45,764 nucleotides of DNA from Synergistaceae bacterium (GCA_012517195.1 JAAYVK010000089.1:1-45764); one strand, 5' to 3'. Positions 1 through 12,166 are shown, counted from the first letter of the stretch. Numbers and translations are program-made. The notes: generated from the sequence alone by a model not told the origin.

Positions 1-140
1 AACGGCGTGAAGTCCGCGTATCCCTTCCGCGACAGCGTCTTCGTGATCGCCGCCGTCAGCGTCGTCTTCCCGTGGTCGATGTGCCCGATCGTGCCGATGT
101 TCAGGTGCGGCTTTGTCCTCTCAAAATGCTCCTTCGCCAT
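1..140 (-). CDS. tuf: Elongation factor Tu, N-terminal part (truncated by window edge)
   Basis: Reverse complement reads [46 protein letters not shown], the canonical EF-Tu N-terminus with the GHxDHGKT P-loop. Confidence 0.97.
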   Translation of the reverse strand, partial: MAKEHFERTKPHLNIGTIGHIDHGKTTLTAAITKTLSRKGYADFTP

Positions 141-176
141 CTTTAAACCCCTCCTTGTTTAGAACCGATCTCTTCG

Positions 177-2240
177 TCAGCGTTTCAGGACTTTTTCGGC
201 CACTTCGGGGCCGACTTCCGCATATTTCTGGAATTTCATCGTGTAGGAGGCCCTCCCGGAAGTTTTGCTCCGAAGGTCCGTCGCGTATCCGAACATTTCC
301 GCCAGCGGAACCAGGGCCCTCACAATCCTCGCATTGCTCCGCATTTCCATCCCTTCGACGCTTCCGCGCCGCGAAGCAAGATCCCCCATGACATCGCCGA
401 CATAATCCTCCGGTGTGACAACCTCCACCTCCATGACCGGTTCCATCAGAACCGGGGAAGCCTTCTTCATCGCTTCTTTGAAGGCCATGGACGCGGCGAT
501 TTTGAACGCGAGTTCGGAGCTGTCCACTTCGTGGTAACTCCCGTCGACCAGGGCGATCTTGACCCCGATGACCGGGTAACCGCCGAGGATGCCGTTGTTC
601 CTGGCCTCTTCAAGTCCCTTGCGGACCGCCGGGATGAACTCCTTCGGCACGACCCCGCCGACGATCCGGTCCTCGATTTCGAACCCGACATGATCGGGCA
701 GCGGTTCCATCTCGATAACGATGTCTCCGTACTGGCCGTGGCCACCGCTCTGCCGGACAAACTTTCCCTGTGCCCGTGCATTGTTGCGGATCGACTCCCG
801 GTAGGCCACCTGCGGGCGGCCGACCCGGACTTCGACCCCGAATTCCCGCTTGAGCCGGTCAACCAGGATTTCCAGGTGCAGCTCGCCCATCCCCTGGATG
901 ATCGTCTGCCCCGTTTCCTCGTCGACATGGACGCGGAACGTGGGATCTTCTTCCGCCAGGGCCGAAAGTCCCTTCGAAAGCTTGACCTGATCCGCCTTGC
1001 TGAGGGGCTCGACGGCGAGGTCGATGACCGGTTCGGGGAATTCCAGCGACTCAAGGACGATCGGGCGGCCTTCCTCGCAAAGGGTTTCTCCAGTCCGGGT
1101 CCCCTTCAGGCCGGGGAGGGCGATGATCGCGCCCGCTTCGGCGGTCTCCAGCTCCTCGCGCTTGTTTGCATGCATCCGGAGAATTCGCCCGATGCGCTCC
1201 CGCTTCCCGGTCGTGGCATTCAGGACGCTCTGCCCTGCGGCGATGCGGCCGCTATAGATGCGGCAGAAGACAAGACGCCCCACGAACGGATCCACCATGA
1301 TCTTGAAGGCCAGAGCCGTAAACGGTTCGTCCTCCGAGGGGATCCTCTCCTCTTCCTCGTTTGTGTCCGGGTTGATCCCCCGGATCGGAGGAAGGTCAAG
1401 GGGGCTCGGGAGGTAATCGACAACCGCGTCAAGGACAAGCTGGATCCCCTTGTTCTTGAACGCCGAACCGCAAAGGACCGGAACGATCTTCATCGCGATC
1501 GTCCCCTTGCGGATCGCCCTCTTGAGGGTTTCGAGCGGAACATCGTTGCCTTCAAGGTAGAGCTCCATCACTTCCTCGTCGACATCCGCGAGGGTTTCGA
1601 TCAGAAGCTCCCTGGCCATCATCGCATCTTCCTGGAGCTCGGCGGGGACGCTGACGACCTTGTAGTCCACGCCCAGGTCATCCTGGTAGATCACGGCCTT
1701 GAACGCGACCAGGTCCACCATTCCCGTAAAGCTGTCTTCAATTCCGATCGGCAGGTGAATCGGGAGCGGTTTCGCCCCCAGCCGCTCTCGGATCCCTTCG
1801 ACCACCGCATTAAAATCCGCCCCGACCCGGTCCATCTTGTTGACGAAGGCAATTCGGGGAACCCCGTACCGATCCGCTTGCCGCCAGACTGTCTCGGACT
1901 GGGGCTCCACGCCTCCGACCGCGCAGAATACGGCAACGGCGCCATCCAGGACGCGCATCGACCGCTCCACTTCAACAGTAAAATCCACGTGCCCGGGCGT
2001 ATCAATAATGTTGATATGAGCCTCGTTCCAAAGGCACGTTGTTGCGGCCGAGGTGATGGTGATCCCCCTCTCCCGTTCCTGCTCCATCCAGTCCATCGTT
2101 GCGGCGCCTTCGTGAACCTCTCCCATCTTGTGCTTTCTCCCCGTGTAGAAGAGAATGCGCTCGGTGGTCGTGGTCTTGCCCGCATCGATATGGGCGGCGA
2201 TCCCGATGTTTCGGATATTTTTCAGATCGAGTTTCGGCAT
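177..2240 (-). CDS. fusA: Elongation factor G
   Basis: 687 aa; [40 protein letters not shown]; located between rpsG and tuf. Confidence 0.98.
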   Translation of the reverse strand: MPKLDLKNIRNIGIAAHIDAGKTTTTERILFYTGRKHKMGEVHEGAATMDWMEQERERGITITSAATTCLWNEAHINIIDTPGHVDFTVEVERSMRVLDGAVAVFCAVGGVEPQSETVWRQADRYGVPRIAFVNKMDRVGADFNAVVEGIRERLGAKPLPIHLPIGIEDSFTGMVDLVAFKAVIYQDDLGVDYKVVSVPAELQEDAMMARELLIETLADVDEEVMELYLEGNDVPLETLKRAIRKGTIAMKIVPVLCGSAFKNKGIQLVLDAVVDYLPSPLDLPPIRGINPDTNEEEERIPSEDEPFTALAFKIMVDPFVGRLVFCRIYSGRIAAGQSVLNATTGKRERIGRILRMHANKREELETAEAGAIIALPGLKGTRTGETLCEEGRPIVLESLEFPEPVIDLAVEPLSKADQVKLSKGLSALAEEDPTFRVHVDEETGQTIIQGMGELHLEILVDRLKREFGVEVRVGRPQVAYRESIRNNARAQGKFVRQSGGHGQYGDIVIEMEPLPDHVGFEIEDRIVGGVVPKEFIPAVRKGLEEARNNGILGGYPVIGVKIALVDGSYHEVDSSELAFKIAASMAFKEAMKKASPVLMEPVMEVEVVTPEDYVGDVMGDLASRRGSVEGMEMRSNARIVRALVPLAEMFGYATDLRSKTSGRASYTMKFQKYAEVGPEVAEKVLKR

Positions 2241-2290
2241 GATTTCAGGCTCCCCGGCGCCGGCAGTTCCTGCGCTGCTTCATCGCGGGT

Positions 2291-2761
2291 CTACCAGCGG
2301 TAATGCGCAAACGCCCTGTTGGCCTCCGCCATCTTGTGCGTATCTTCGCGCTTTTTCATGGATGCCCCTTCGCCCTTGAACGCATCTGTGAACTCCCGCG
2401 CGAGGCGTTCCACCATCGGCATCCCCTTCTTGGCACGGGCATACTGGATGATCCAGCGGATGGCAAGTGCTTCCGCACGCTCCGGCCCGACCTCCACCGG
2501 CACCTGGTAGGTGGCGCCGCCGACACGCCGCGGCTTGACCTCGACAACCGGCTTCACGTTATCCATGGCCTTCCGGAAAACCTCGTCGGGCTGCGTATTC
2601 AGCCGCTTCGCAGAGAGCTCCAGGGCCCCGTAGACGATCTTTTCGGCCGTGCTCTTCTTCCCGCAATACATAACGCAGTTTACGAACTTGGTAAGGGCGG
2701 GCATCCCGAAAACCGGGTCTGCCGCCTGTGTCCTTTTTCTAACGTGCCCCTTTCGTGGCAT
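2291..2761 (-). CDS. rpsG: 30S ribosomal protein S7
   Basis: 156 aa; [19 protein letters not shown]...FAHYRW typical of S7. Confidence 0.98.
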   Translation of the reverse strand: MPRKGHVRKRTQAADPVFGMPALTKFVNCVMYCGKKSTAEKIVYGALELSAKRLNTQPDEVFRKAMDNVKPVVEVKPRRVGGATYQVPVEVGPERAEALAIRWIIQYARAKKGMPMVERLAREFTDAFKGEGASMKKREDTHKMAEANRAFAHYRW

Positions 2762-2789
2762 GGGCTAAAGCCTCCCTTTCCGGAAAAAA

Positions 2790-3161
2790 CTATTTCGGGC
2801 GCCGTGCCCCGTATTTCGAACGGCTCTGCCGGCGGCCTTCAACCCCGCCACAGTCCAGCGTCCCGCGGATGATGTGATAGCGCACGCCTGGCAGGTCCTT
2901 GACACGTCCGCCGCGGACAAGAACCACCGAGTGCTCCTGCAGGTTATGCCCGACACCAGGAATGTAGGCGGTCACTTCGATCCCGTTTGTGAGACGGACT
3001 CGGGCCACCTTCCTCAAAGCGGAATTCGGCTTCTTCGGAGTAACCGTGTACACTCGCGTGCACACTCCCCTTCGGGAAGGGTTCCCCTGAAGGGCGGGAG
3101 CACTGGAGCGTTCTTTCTTTTCTTCCCGCCCGAGGCGGATCAACTGACTGATCGTTGGCAC
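2790..3161 (-). CDS. rpsL: 30S ribosomal protein S12
   Basis: 123 aa; [15 protein letters not shown]...[20 protein letters not shown]...SKYGARRPK. Confidence 0.99.
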   Translation of the reverse strand: MPTISQLIRLGREEKKERSSAPALQGNPSRRGVCTRVYTVTPKKPNSALRKVARVRLTNGIEVTAYIPGVGHNLQEHSVVLVRGGRVKDLPGVRYHIIRGTLDCGGVEGRRQSRSKYGARRPK

Positions 3162-3178
3162 ACAAATTCCTCCTTTCC

Positions 3179-3445
3179 CTACTCGATGTTCTTCACATTT
3201 TCCCCGAGCAGCCCTGCGGCAGCCGCCTTCCGCGAAATGGCGCAGGCGCGACCCAGCATTTCCATGCTCTCACACCACTCCACCTCGAGATTCCGCTTCC
3301 CGGCTTCCTCAAGGAGTTCCTTGACCCGATCCTCTTCAGCGTCACGCGCGAGAAAAAGTTTCTGCAACTGCCCCGACCGGATCTTCCGGAAAACCTGGCG
3401 AACCCCGACCACTCTGCGGTTCGATGCCAGCTCATTCAAAGGCAC
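3179..3445 (-). CDS. L7Ae/YbxF-like ribosomal protein family, first gene of the str operon
   Basis: [51 protein letters not shown].... The ORF track start (3505, a TTG) lies inside a promoter; a GTG at 3445 with GGGGGG 6 nt upstream is a better start. Confidence 0.85.
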   Translation of the reverse strand: MPLNELASNRRVVGVRQVFRKIRSGQLQKLFLARDAEEDRVKELLEEAGKRNLEVEWCESMEMLGRACAISRKAAAAGLLGENVKNIE

Positions 3446-3476
3446 AGCAATCCCCCCTGTGCGGACGCACCGAGAC

Positions 3477-3505
3477 ATAATATCAACCGGGGAGGCCCCT
3501 GTCAA
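3477..3505 (-). promoter_or_regulatory. Sigma70-type promoter of the L7Ae-rpsL-rpsG-fusA-tuf operon (TTGACA-N17-TATTAT)
   Basis: Minus strand: TTTTC TTGACA GGGGCCTCCCCGGTTGA TATTAT GTCTCG; -35 at 3500-3505, -10 at 3477-3482, exactly 17 bp spacer. Confidence 0.88.
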
Positions 3506-3523
3506 GAAAACGGGGGCTCCCCG
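3504..3523 (-). terminator. Intrinsic terminator of rpoBC abutting the str promoter
   Basis: Minus strand CGGGG-AGC-CCCCG hairpin (3511-3523) followed by TTTTCTT, about 38 nt after the rpoC stop. Confidence 0.7.
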
Positions 3524-3560
3524 GTTGGGGTCGTTTTCTGCCTGTTTTCTCTTAAGAGAT

Positions 3561-6500
3561 TTACGCTTTCTCGTGCATCTCGACGTGACGGTAAGCTTCG
3601 GCTCCAGTCCCTGCCGGGATGAGGTGCCCGATGATCACATTTTCCTTCAGCCCCTTGAGGGTATCAACGTCTCCCCGGACAGCGGCCTGGGCCAGAATCT
3701 GAGCCGTCTGCTGGAAAGATGCGGCGCTCATGAAGCTGTCGGTTGCCAGTGCGGCCTTGGTTACGCCATGGACAACGGGACGCCATTGCGGCTCCTCCCT
3801 CATCCTTCGGACGAAAGAAACCCGCTGGATCAGGCGCTTGGTTTCAATGGAGCTGGAGATCGGCCTGACGACAAGTTCCTGGAATTCTCCCTGGACGATT
3901 CGGTCAATGACTTCACGGCTGATCTCCGTGCCCGCGTCCGCAAGCAGTTCCCCTTTCGCGTTGCTGATCGGCTCCAGGAGGACCTTCCCGTAGGCGATGT
4001 CGCTCACCACCTGGCCCAGGAGTTTTTCCCGCGTCAGGATCTCCTGCGTCTCTCCCTCGAGCTCGACCGCCGCGATTTGTCCTTCCACCAGCCCCCTGAC
4101 AACCCTTCCGTCCAGAATCCGGCCAACGTCGTTCACCGGGTTTCCCTGGGGATTGATGGCCTGCTTGATCGGCCGGCTGAAAAACTTCTCGATCAGGTAG
4201 TGGTTCAGGGCATCTCCGATGTTATGCCTGGCCGGGGCCCGCCAAACCTTCACCACCGATGCGTTGGCCTCCTTCAGCCGTTCAAGTGCCTCCGGCGTGA
4301 GCGCCCGGTCACGGCTCAGGAACACCTTCCCGTCGGAAACGACATCCTCGGCGAGGTAGGCTCCACGCTCCAGGCTGGCCAGGGTTTCCGTATCCCTCAC
4401 GCAGAGGATCTGCGGCTTGCCGCGCGTAATTGCCAGGAGGTCCGCAAGCTCCAGAGCCGGTTTGGGCTCAATCACCGTGTGGTTTTCCAGAGAAACCGGG
4501 GCAATGAGCTCAAGTCCTTCCATCTCCCGGCGGAAAGTCGCTTCCCCGAGGATGACCCGAACCAGGCCATCCCCGTCCTCCACGGTGATCTCCCTCGCGG
4601 CTGACCCCGGCTGGAGCAGCCGCTCGATCGTGTCCGCATCGATGGGTTTTCCTTTCAGGGAGAGGACATGATCGATCCCGCTCTGTCCCTCGATGTCCCG
4701 CAATGTTTTGCCCTGCAGGAAATCCAGGGCCTCGCCGAGACACCTCTCGTTTTCCTTCCGGATCCGGTCCAGCTCCTGGTCGAGGTCATCAAGCCATGCC
4801 AGTTCGTTCGCAACGAAGGAGCTGTCCCCTTCTTCGGTGATCCGGACGCGGTTGACCGGCGCCACTTTTCTTAGGATCACCTCGATATGCTTGTTGTTGA
4901 TCGAAACACCCTGGGAGAAATAGACCTCCTGGATGCCGTCGACGAGGTATTTCTGTACCGCCTCCAGTCCCTCAACCTCGAGCAGCTGCTGCGGATCGAT
5001 ATACCCTTCTGTGAGGCACTGTCCTTTCTTCACAAGCTGGCCTTCCTCGACAAGCAGGTTTTGCGAAGCGGGAACCGTGCAGATGATCTTCTCCCCCTCG
5101 TCTTCCCCCTTGCCGATGATGACCTTGCGCTTGCCTTCCATCTCGCGGATTTCAAGCACCCGGCCGTCCGCCTCGACAAGCTGGGCGACCTTCTTGGGCC
5201 GGCGGACCTCAAAAAGCTGCTCAATCCGCGGGAGCCCCTGGGTGATGTCTTCGCCCGTCAGGCGCACGCCGCCGGTGTGGAAGGTCCGCATCGTCAGCTG
5301 GGTTCCCGGTTCGCCGATGGATTGAGCGGCCACCACGCCAACCGCCTCCCCGATGGCCACGGTTTTCCTCGTCGCGAGGTCCCTTCCGTAGCACTTTCGG
5401 CAGATGCCGTTCCGGAGCCCGCAGGTCATCGGGCTCCGAACCCAGACCGATTCGATTCCCGCATTCTCGATCTTCGCGGCGATCTCCTGGCTGATTTCAT
5501 CCCCGCCCCGGACGAGAACCTCACCCCCGGAGGGATCCTCGATGTCATAAAGGGCCGTCCTTCCGGAAATCCGGTCCGCTAGAGTGACGACCGTCTTCCC
5601 GTCCTGGACCAGGGCGCTGATCCGCGTTCCCTTGTCGGTGCCGCAATCCTCTTCGGTGATGATCAGGTCCTGCGCTACATCGACCAGGCGTCTCGTGAGG
5701 TAGCCCGACTTGGCCGTCCGCAAAGCCGTGTCGGCCAGCCCCTTCCGGGCCCCGTGAGTCGAGATGAAGTACTCGAGCATGTTCAGCCCGTCACGGAAAT
5801 TGGCCACAATCGGGTAGTCGATGATGCGCCCGGACGGATCCGCCATCAGGCCTCGGATCCCGGCCATCTGGGCAACCTGGTTCTTGCTTCCTCGAGCCCC
5901 GGAATCGATCATCATCCGGAGGGGATTGAGCTGGTCCATGTTCGCAACGATATCGTCGGCGATCTGCCTTGCCGCCTCCGACCAAAGGATTTCCTTCTGC
6001 CTCAGGTATTCTTCTTCCGTCAGGACCCCCATGCCGTACTGGGCGGAAAGCTCTTCCTCCCGCTTCATGGTTTCATCGACGGTGGTCTTCTTGCTGGGCG
6101 GGATGACCGCGCAGTCGAGTCCGAAGCTGATGCCGCTCCGGGTGGACCAGTGGTAGCCAAGGATCTTGATCGCATCGAGCATGTCAACGATAGCCGCCTG
6201 CCCGACCTTGTCGTAGGCCTTGTCAAGAAGGCTTCCGAGGTCCTTCTTCCCGATCTGCCGGTTGATGTACCGGAGATCCGGGTGGAGAACGCTGTTGAAA
6301 AGAGCCCTTCCCGGGGTTGTCTCGATCCATTCCCCTTCCCACAGCATTTTGACACGGGTGTTCGGGTGGACGACCCCGTGGTCGATCGCCGTCAGGGCAT
6401 CCTCGATATCGCGGAAGGCCATGCCTTCTCCCTTCAATCCGTCCCTCATCGCGGTCAGGTAGAAAATGCCGAGGACGATGTCCTGCGTGGGCGTCACGAC

Positions 6501-8480
6501 TGGCCTTCCGCTAGCGGGGGAAAGCAGGTTGTTGGCCGAGAGCATCAGGATGCGGGCCTCGGCCTGGGCCTCGAGCGACAGGGGGACGTGGACGGCCATC
6601 TGGTCCCCGTCGAAGTCGGCGTTGAAGGCGGTGCAGACGAGCGGCGGGAGACGAATGGCCTTCCCTTCCATCAGCACCGGTTCGAAAGCCTGAATCCCGA
6701 GCCGGTGGAGAGTGGGGGCCCGGTTCAGCATGACCGGGTGGTCCTTGATGATCTCTTCTAGGATCGCCCAGATTTCATCTCGCCCGCGCTCGATGAGTCG
6801 CCTGGCGCTCTTGACGTTCGGGGCCAGTCCCCGCTCCACCAGCTTGTGCATGACGAAGGGTTTGAAAAGCTCGAGGGCCATCTGCTTGGGCAAGCCGCAC
6901 TGGTAGATCCTGAGTTTGGGACCGATCACGATGACCGACCGCCCCGAGTAGTCGACGCGCTTGCCAAGGAGGTTCTGGCGGAAACGCCCTTTCTTCCCCC
7001 GCAGGAGGTCGCTCAAACTTTTTAGCGTACGGTTTCCCGCCCCCAGGACGGCCTTTCCCATCCGCCCGTTGTCGATGAGGGCGTCCACCGATTCCTGCAG
7101 CATCCTCTTTTCGTTGCGGACGATGATCTCCGGGGCCCTCAGTTCCTGCAATTTCCGAAGCCGGTTGTTCCGGTTGATCACCCGGCGGTACAGGTCATTC
7201 AGATCAGACGTGGCGAACCGGCCTCCCTCCAGCTGGACCATCGGACGCAGATCCGGAGGGATCACCGGGAGGACCTCCAGGATCATCCACTGGGGCTTGC
7301 TGGCGCTCTTACGGAAGTCCTCGACAACCTGCAGGCGCTTGATCAGCTTTCGTTTTTTCTGACCCGTGGTTTCGGAAATCTCTTCCCGCAGGGAGGCAGC
7401 CATTTCATCCAGGTCCAGCTTGTTCAAAAGCTGCTGGACTCCTTCAGCACCGATCCCGGCGGAAAATTCCCGATCGTAGGCGGCACAGAGGCGCTGTTCC
7501 CTTTCGAGAATGATTTCTCCCTGGGAGAAGGGGGATTCTCCGCCTTCGATGACAAGGTAGCAGGGATCTTCGATCGTCACCGTTTCCTGCTGGGCCTGGA
7601 AACGGCCAGGATATTTCTGGTTGTAGAGCTGGACCTCGCTGAGAGCCAGGACATCGTTCTTCTGGAACGGCAAATGGGCGACGGCCGTGACGACGAACGC
7701 TTCCTGGCTGCCGACAACGGCTCGCTGGATTCCGGGAAAGGCCTCCGCTCCCCCCCGCGCTTCCAGCTCGCTGGCGGAGAGGATCTCGCCCGGTCCTTCC
7801 GATTCTCCCGTCTCAATCCTGAAAGCCGGTTCGACCTTGAAGATCTCATCCCCGAAATCGGCCTTGAACCGGGCAACCTGCTGAGCGGAAACGAGATCCC
7901 CTTCGTCCAGGGGAACGTCGTCCACCTGGATCACCCGGTAGGCCTCTTCGGCCTTGAACTTCGGGTCATAGTGGGAGTGGATTCTCTCTTCCGACGCATC
8001 GATCAGGTCGCCGCGGCGGGCTAGGTCGGTTCTTCGCCCTTCCATGACGACCTTGAAAACGGGTTTTCTCCTCCGGATCGGGGCAAAGTAGACGACCTTC
8101 TCCAGGTCCTTCGTTGCCGTCCCCAGAAGGAGGCTCAGGCGGCTGGGAATTCCTCTCAGGTACCAGATATGCACGACCGGTGCCGCCAGCTCGATGTGGC
8201 CCATCCGCTCCCGGCGGACGCGGTTGTCCGTCACTTCCACGCCGCAGCGGTCGCAAAGGATGCCCTTGTACTTGGGGCCGCTCCGCTTGTATTTCCCGCA
8301 GGCGCACTCGTAGCTGCGCGTGGGGCCGAAGATCCTCTCGCAGAACAGCCCGTCCTTTTCCGGACGGAGGGTCCGGTAATTGATCGTCTCGGGTTTCTTG
8401 ACTTCCCCGCTGGAAAGTTCACGAATCCGTTCCGTGCTCGCGAGCTTGATTCGGACTCCGACGATTTCGCGGCGGCTCAT
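3561..8480 (-). CDS. rpoC: DNA-directed RNA polymerase subunit beta'
   Basis: 1639 aa; [15 protein letters not shown] active site, zinc site CxC...Cxx[17 protein letters not shown]-terminus; contains large lineage inserts. Confidence 0.98.
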   Translation of the reverse strand: MSRREIVGVRIKLASTERIRELSSGEVKKPETINYRTLRPEKDGLFCERIFGPTRSYECACGKYKRSGPKYKGILCDRCGVEVTDNRVRRERMGHIELAAPVVHIWYLRGIPSRLSLLLGTATKDLEKVVYFAPIRRRKPVFKVVMEGRRTDLARRGDLIDASEERIHSHYDPKFKAEEAYRVIQVDDVPLDEGDLVSAQQVARFKADFGDEIFKVEPAFRIETGESEGPGEILSASELEARGGAEAFPGIQRAVVGSQEAFVVTAVAHLPFQKNDVLALSEVQLYNQKYPGRFQAQQETVTIEDPCYLVIEGGESPFSQGEIILEREQRLCAAYDREFSAGIGAEGVQQLLNKLDLDEMAASLREEISETTGQKKRKLIKRLQVVEDFRKSASKPQWMILEVLPVIPPDLRPMVQLEGGRFATSDLNDLYRRVINRNNRLRKLQELRAPEIIVRNEKRMLQESVDALIDNGRMGKAVLGAGNRTLKSLSDLLRGKKGRFRQNLLGKRVDYSGRSVIVIGPKLRIYQCGLPKQMALELFKPFVMHKLVERGLAPNVKSARRLIERGRDEIWAILEEIIKDHPVMLNRAPTLHRLGIQAFEPVLMEGKAIRLPPLVCTAFNADFDGDQMAVHVPLSLEAQAEARILMLSANNLLSPASGRPVVTPTQDIVLGIFYLTAMRDGLKGEGMAFRDIEDALTAIDHGVVHPNTRVKMLWEGEWIETTPGRALFNSVLHPDLRYINRQIGKKDLGSLLDKAYDKVGQAAIVDMLDAIKILGYHWSTRSGISFGLDCAVIPPSKKTTVDETMKREEELSAQYGMGVLTEEEYLRQKEILWSEAARQIADDIVANMDQLNPLRMMIDSGARGSKNQVAQMAGIRGLMADPSGRIIDYPIVANFRDGLNMLEYFISTHGARKGLADTALRTAKSGYLTRRLVDVAQDLIITEEDCGTDKGTRISALVQDGKTVVTLADRISGRTALYDIEDPSGGEVLVRGGDEISQEIAAKIENAGIESVWVRSPMTCGLRNGICRKCYGRDLATRKTVAIGEAVGVVAAQSIGEPGTQLTMRTFHTGGVRLTGEDITQGLPRIEQLFEVRRPKKVAQLVEADGRVLEIREMEGKRKVIIGKGEDEGEKIICTVPASQNLLVEEGQLVKKGQCLTEGYIDPQQLLEVEGLEAVQKYLVDGIQEVYFSQGVSINNKHIEVILRKVAPVNRVRITEEGDSSFVANELAWLDDLDQELDRIRKENERCLGEALDFLQGKTLRDIEGQSGIDHVLSLKGKPIDADTIERLLQPGSAAREITVEDGDGLVRVILGEATFRREMEGLELIAPVSLENHTVIEPKPALELADLLAITRGKPQILCVRDTETLASLERGAYLAEDVVSDGKVFLSRDRALTPEALERLKEANASVVKVWRAPARHNIGDALNHYLIEKFFSRPIKQAINPQGNPVNDVGRILDGRVVRGLVEGQIAAVELEGETQEILTREKLLGQVVSDIAYGKVLLEPISNAKGELLADAGTEISREVIDRIVQGEFQELVVRPISSSIETKRLIQRVSFVRRMREEPQWRPVVHGVTKAALATDSFMSAASFQQTAQILAQAAVRGDVDTLKGLKENVIIGHLIPAGTGAEAYRHVEMHEKA

Positions 8481-11400
8481 TTATGCATCCTCCCCCTCGC
8501 GGGTCAAATCCTGTTCATCCGGTTCCTCTTCTTCCTCAAAAGAGGCGTCAAGCTCTTTCGGGCTGACAAAAAGCATTTCCTCCGTAACTCCGGCCGCAGA
8601 GGGAGGCAGCAGATCCTCGCCCGACTCCAGGTCCAGATCGACAATCGCCGGGCGCGGCCTCGGCGTTCCCGGGGCTCCCATTTCCTCGTCCTCGTCCTCA
8701 AGCAGGATCTCGCCGACCGTCCCGTCGTCGTACATGATCTCGACATCCAGCGCAAGGCCCTGCAGTTCCTTGACGAGCACCCGGAAGCTTTCCGGCACCC
8801 CGGGCTTCGTCAGGTTCTGTCCCTTCACGATCCGTTCATAGGTTTTCAGGCGTCCGCGGATGTCGTCGGATTTCACCGTCAGGATCTCCTGAAGGATATG
8901 CGAGGCCCCATATCCCTCGAGGGCCCAGACCTCCATCTCCCCGAACCGCTGGCCGCCAAACTGGGCTTTTCCTCCCAGCGGCTGCTGGGTGATCAGGCTG
9001 TAAGGGCCGATGGAGCGGGCATGGATCTTGTCGTCCACCAGGTGGATCAGCTTCAGCATGTACATGTAGCCGACGGTGACCTTGTTTTCCATTGCCTCCC
9101 CGGTCCTGCCGTCGTAGATCGTGATGCGGCCGTCCGCGGCCATCTCTGGATAGGGCCCCTCGGCAAGCTTCCTGACGCCGTCGAAGATGTCCTGCTCCGT
9201 CGCCCCCTCAAAAACCGGGGTCGATACCTTCCAGCCGTTGTGGACCGCAACGAATCCCATGACCGTCTCCATGACCTGCCCGAGGTTCATACGGCTCGGA
9301 ACACCGAGCGGGCTGAGCACGACATCGACCGGGGTGCCATCCGGAAGGTAAGGCATGTCCTCGACAGGGAGGATTTTCGAAACGACCCCCTTGTTCCCGT
9401 GACGGCCCGCGATCTTGTCCCCTTCCGAGATCTTCCGGAGCTGGGCCACGTAAACCTTGACCACCTCGTTCACGCCGGGGCTCAGGTCGTCGCTGTTCTG
9501 GTCGATCGTCAGGCGCTTGACGGAAACCACCTTGCCCCCCTCTCCGTTCGGGACCCGCATGGACGTGTCCCGGACCTCGCGGGCCTTCTCCCCGAAGATG
9601 GCCCTTAAAAGCTTCTCTTCCGGGGACTGGTCGGATTCTCCCTTGGGCGTCACCTTGCCGACAAGGATGTCCCCGGCCCTCACTTCCGCCCCGACCCGGA
9701 CGATGCCGTTCTCGTCCAGATTCTTAAGGGCGTCTTCACCGACATTCGGGATATCCCGGGTGATTTCCTCGGGCCCCAGCTTCGTATCCCTTGCCTCGAC
9801 TTCATACTCCTCGATGTGGATGGAGGAATAGTGGTCTTCCTGCACGAGCCTCTCGTTCAGGAGGATCGCGTCCTCGAAGTTGTACCCTTCCCAGGAGACG
9901 AAGGCAACGAGGACATTGCGGCCGAGAGCCAGTTCCCCGTGATCCACGGACTGGCCATCAGCGATGATTTCCCCGGCTTCGACAGTATCGCCGCTAGAAA
10001 CGATGGGGCGGTGGTGGATCACGGTGCCCTGGTTGGACCTCCGGAATTTCGTAAGGTTGTATGAATCCAGCGAACCGCCGGCGGTGCGGATTTCAATCCG
10101 GCTGGCGTCCACAAACTCCACCGTCCCCGAGCGCCGCGCCCTTACGCAGCAGCCGGAATCCTTCGCGATATGGTGCTCGATTCCCGTCCCGATGATGGGA
10201 GCCTGGGGAAGAACGAGGGGAACAGCCTGCCTCTGCATGTTCGATCCCATCAGGGCCCGGTTCGCGTCGTCGTGTTCCAGGAAGGGGATCAGGGCCGTCG
10301 AGATCGAAACAATCTGTTTTGGGGAAACATCCAGGAAATTGATTTTCTCGGGTTCGACCGTCTCGATCTCCCCCCGGAATCGGACATGGACATCGGGTCC
10401 CAGGATCCGGCCCTGCTCGTCCACCGGGGTGTTCGCCCTTCCCACGAAGAATTCGTCCTCTTCGTCTGCCGAAAGGTACTCGATCTCGTCCGTCACCCGC
10501 CCCTCAACGACCCTCCTCTTCGGCGTCACGAGGAAGCCGTAGTCGTTGATTCGAGCGTAGGTTGCGAGGGAGGTCACGAGCCCGATGTTCGGACCTTCCG
10601 GCGTTTCGATCGGACAAACGCGCCCATAGTGGGTGTAGTGAACGTCACGCGCCTCGAACCCTGTCCGCTCCCGGCTGAGGCCCCCGGGGCCCAGCGCTGA
10701 GAGCCGGCGCCTGTGCGTCAGCTCGGCCAGCGGGTTTGTCTGGTCCATGAACTGGGAAAGCTGGGCTGAACCGAAGAATTCCCTCAGGGAAGCGGAAATG
10801 GGCCTGACGTTGATCAGGTCCTTTGCCGTAGCGCTGGTCAGGTCGGGGAGCGTTGTCATCCTTTCCTTGGCGATCCGTTCCATCCTCAGAAGACCGATGC
10901 GCACCTGGTTCTGGAGAAGTTCACCCACGGCCCGGACCCGCCGATTCCCCAGATGGTCGATGTCGTCTTCCTTTTCCTCCCCGTTTCGAAGCTGCAGGAT
11001 CCCCTTGATGATGGCGACGATGTCATCGACCGTCAGAAGCCTCTGGCTCTCGGGGATGTCGAGGCCCAGCCGCTTGTTGAGCTTGTAGCGGCCGACACGG
11101 CCGAGGTTGTACCGGCGGGTGTCGAAAAAGAGCCCGTAGACGTATTCCTTGGCGTTTTCCATTCGCGCGGGTTCGTTCGGGCGAAGGCGGCGGAAAAGCT
11201 CCAGGACCGCGTCCTCCCCCGAGCGGGAGGGATCCCGCTCCAGGGTTGCCGCGATCGCGTTGTCCACATCCCAGACCCAAACGCTCGTCAGGCCCATCTC
11301 GAAGAGCAGCTCAAGGTGTTCCTTCGTCAGCCGGTCATTTCGCCGGATCAGGACCTGGCCTTCCTTGTCCGGGATCGCTTCGGCCAGGAGACGGCCGCGA

Positions 11401-12107
11401 GCCTCGTCGCGGAGCTCCACGAGGTCCACCTGCACCGGCTTCGCCCCGAACAGCTTCAGGATTTCCTCGTCGGTCGTCGCCCCGAACGCCTTGAGAAGCA
11501 TCGTCACGGGAATCTTCTTGCGGTTGTCGATGTTGACAGAGAGAAGGTCTCCCGGCGTCAGGTCGAATTCCAGCCAGGCGCCCCGGTCGGGAATGACCTT
11601 GGCGGCATAGGATTCCCCCCCGGGGACGGTCGTGTCTGAACTGAAATATACACCGGCCGACCGTGCGAGCTGGTTCACAACAACGCGTTCGGTCCCGTTG
11701 ACAATGAATGTTCCCCTCTCCGTCATTACGGGAAAATCGCCGAGGTAGATCTCCTCTTCCTTGATCTCCCCGTTCCGACGGTTGACCAGTCGGATCGTCG
11801 CCCTTACGGGCATGGACCAGGTCAGGTCTCTCTGGCGGGCTTCCTCCTCGGTGATGGGGGACTCATCGACAAAATAGCGGACAAATTCGAGCGCAAACGA
11901 TCCGTCGTAACTCTCGATGGGGAAAATTTCCTCCAGGATTTCCTGGAGCCCCTGAGATTCCCGGGAATCCGCCTCCTTTTCCGCCTGGAAAAACCAGCGA
12001 TAGGAATTTTTCTGTACCTCGACGAGATCCGGTAAGCCAATGAGATCCTTCGTTCTCCCAAAAACGCGGCGCTGAATCTGTTCCTTCGAGGGGGCAAAAA
12101 CTGTCAT
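8481..12107 (-). CDS. rpoB: DNA-directed RNA polymerase subunit beta
   Basis: [53 protein letters not shown]. Start moved to ATG 12107 ([17 protein letters not shown]), which follows a GGGAGG. The stop TAA directly abuts the rpoC ATG. Confidence 0.97.
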   Translation of the reverse strand: MTVFAPSKEQIQRRVFGRTKDLIGLPDLVEVQKNSYRWFFQAEKEADSRESQGLQEILEEIFPIESYDGSFALEFVRYFVDESPITEEEARQRDLTWSMPVRATIRLVNRRNGEIKEEEIYLGDFPVMTERGTFIVNGTERVVVNQLARSAGVYFSSDTTVPGGESYAAKVIPDRGAWLEFDLTPGDLLSVNIDNRKKIPVTMLLKAFGATTDEEILKLFGAKPVQVDLVELRDEARGRLLAEAIPDKEGQVLIRRNDRLTKEHLELLFEMGLTSVWVWDVDNAIAATLERDPSRSGEDAVLELFRRLRPNEPARMENAKEYVYGLFFDTRRYNLGRVGRYKLNKRLGLDIPESQRLLTVDDIVAIIKGILQLRNGEEKEDDIDHLGNRRVRAVGELLQNQVRIGLLRMERIAKERMTTLPDLTSATAKDLINVRPISASLREFFGSAQLSQFMDQTNPLAELTHRRRLSALGPGGLSRERTGFEARDVHYTHYGRVCPIETPEGPNIGLVTSLATYARINDYGFLVTPKRRVVEGRVTDEIEYLSADEEDEFFVGRANTPVDEQGRILGPDVHVRFRGEIETVEPEKINFLDVSPKQIVSISTALIPFLEHDDANRALMGSNMQRQAVPLVLPQAPIIGTGIEHHIAKDSGCCVRARRSGTVEFVDASRIEIRTAGGSLDSYNLTKFRRSNQGTVIHHRPIVSSGDTVEAGEIIADGQSVDHGELALGRNVLVAFVSWEGYNFEDAILLNERLVQEDHYSSIHIEEYEVEARDTKLGPEEITRDIPNVGEDALKNLDENGIVRVGAEVRAGDILVGKVTPKGESDQSPEEKLLRAIFGEKAREVRDTSMRVPNGEGGKVVSVKRLTIDQNSDDLSPGVNEVVKVYVAQLRKISEGDKIAGRHGNKGVVSKILPVEDMPYLPDGTPVDVVLSPLGVPSRMNLGQVMETVMGFVAVHNGWKVSTPVFEGATEQDIFDGVRKLAEGPYPEMAADGRITIYDGRTGEAMENKVTVGYMYMLKLIHLVDDKIHARSIGPYSLITQQPLGGKAQFGGQRFGEMEVWALEGYGASHILQEILTVKSDDIRGRLKTYERIVKGQNLTKPGVPESFRVLVKELQGLALDVEIMYDDGTVGEILLEDEDEEMGAPGTPRPRPAIVDLDLESGEDLLPPSAAGVTEEMLFVSPKELDASFEEEEEPDEQDLTREGEDA

Positions 12108-12124
12108 GGGAGTTACGACCTCCC
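12108..12124 (-). promoter_or_regulatory. Short inverted repeat covering the rpoB Shine-Dalgarno
   Basis: Minus strand GGGAG-GTCGTAA-CTCCC-ATG: 5-bp stem immediately before the start codon; the left arm is the SD. Confidence 0.45.
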
Positions 12125-12166
12125 TTTTGAGGTTTGTGGGGACTATCCTAGACGTGACGAAGGGGC

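Noticed and set aside
531-2303. 590-aa plus-strand ORF opposite fusA
   Set aside because: Antisense shadow of a conserved gene in GC-rich codon usage; no family motifs and low-complexity R/D/H/L-rich composition.
2874-4604. 576-aa plus-strand ORF across rpsL, L7Ae and rpoC
   Set aside because: Antisense to three clear genes, a promoter and a terminator; no recognisable domain.
8169-9608. 479-aa plus-strand ORF opposite rpoB/rpoC
   Set aside because: Crosses the rpoB/rpoC junction antisense; no domain signature.
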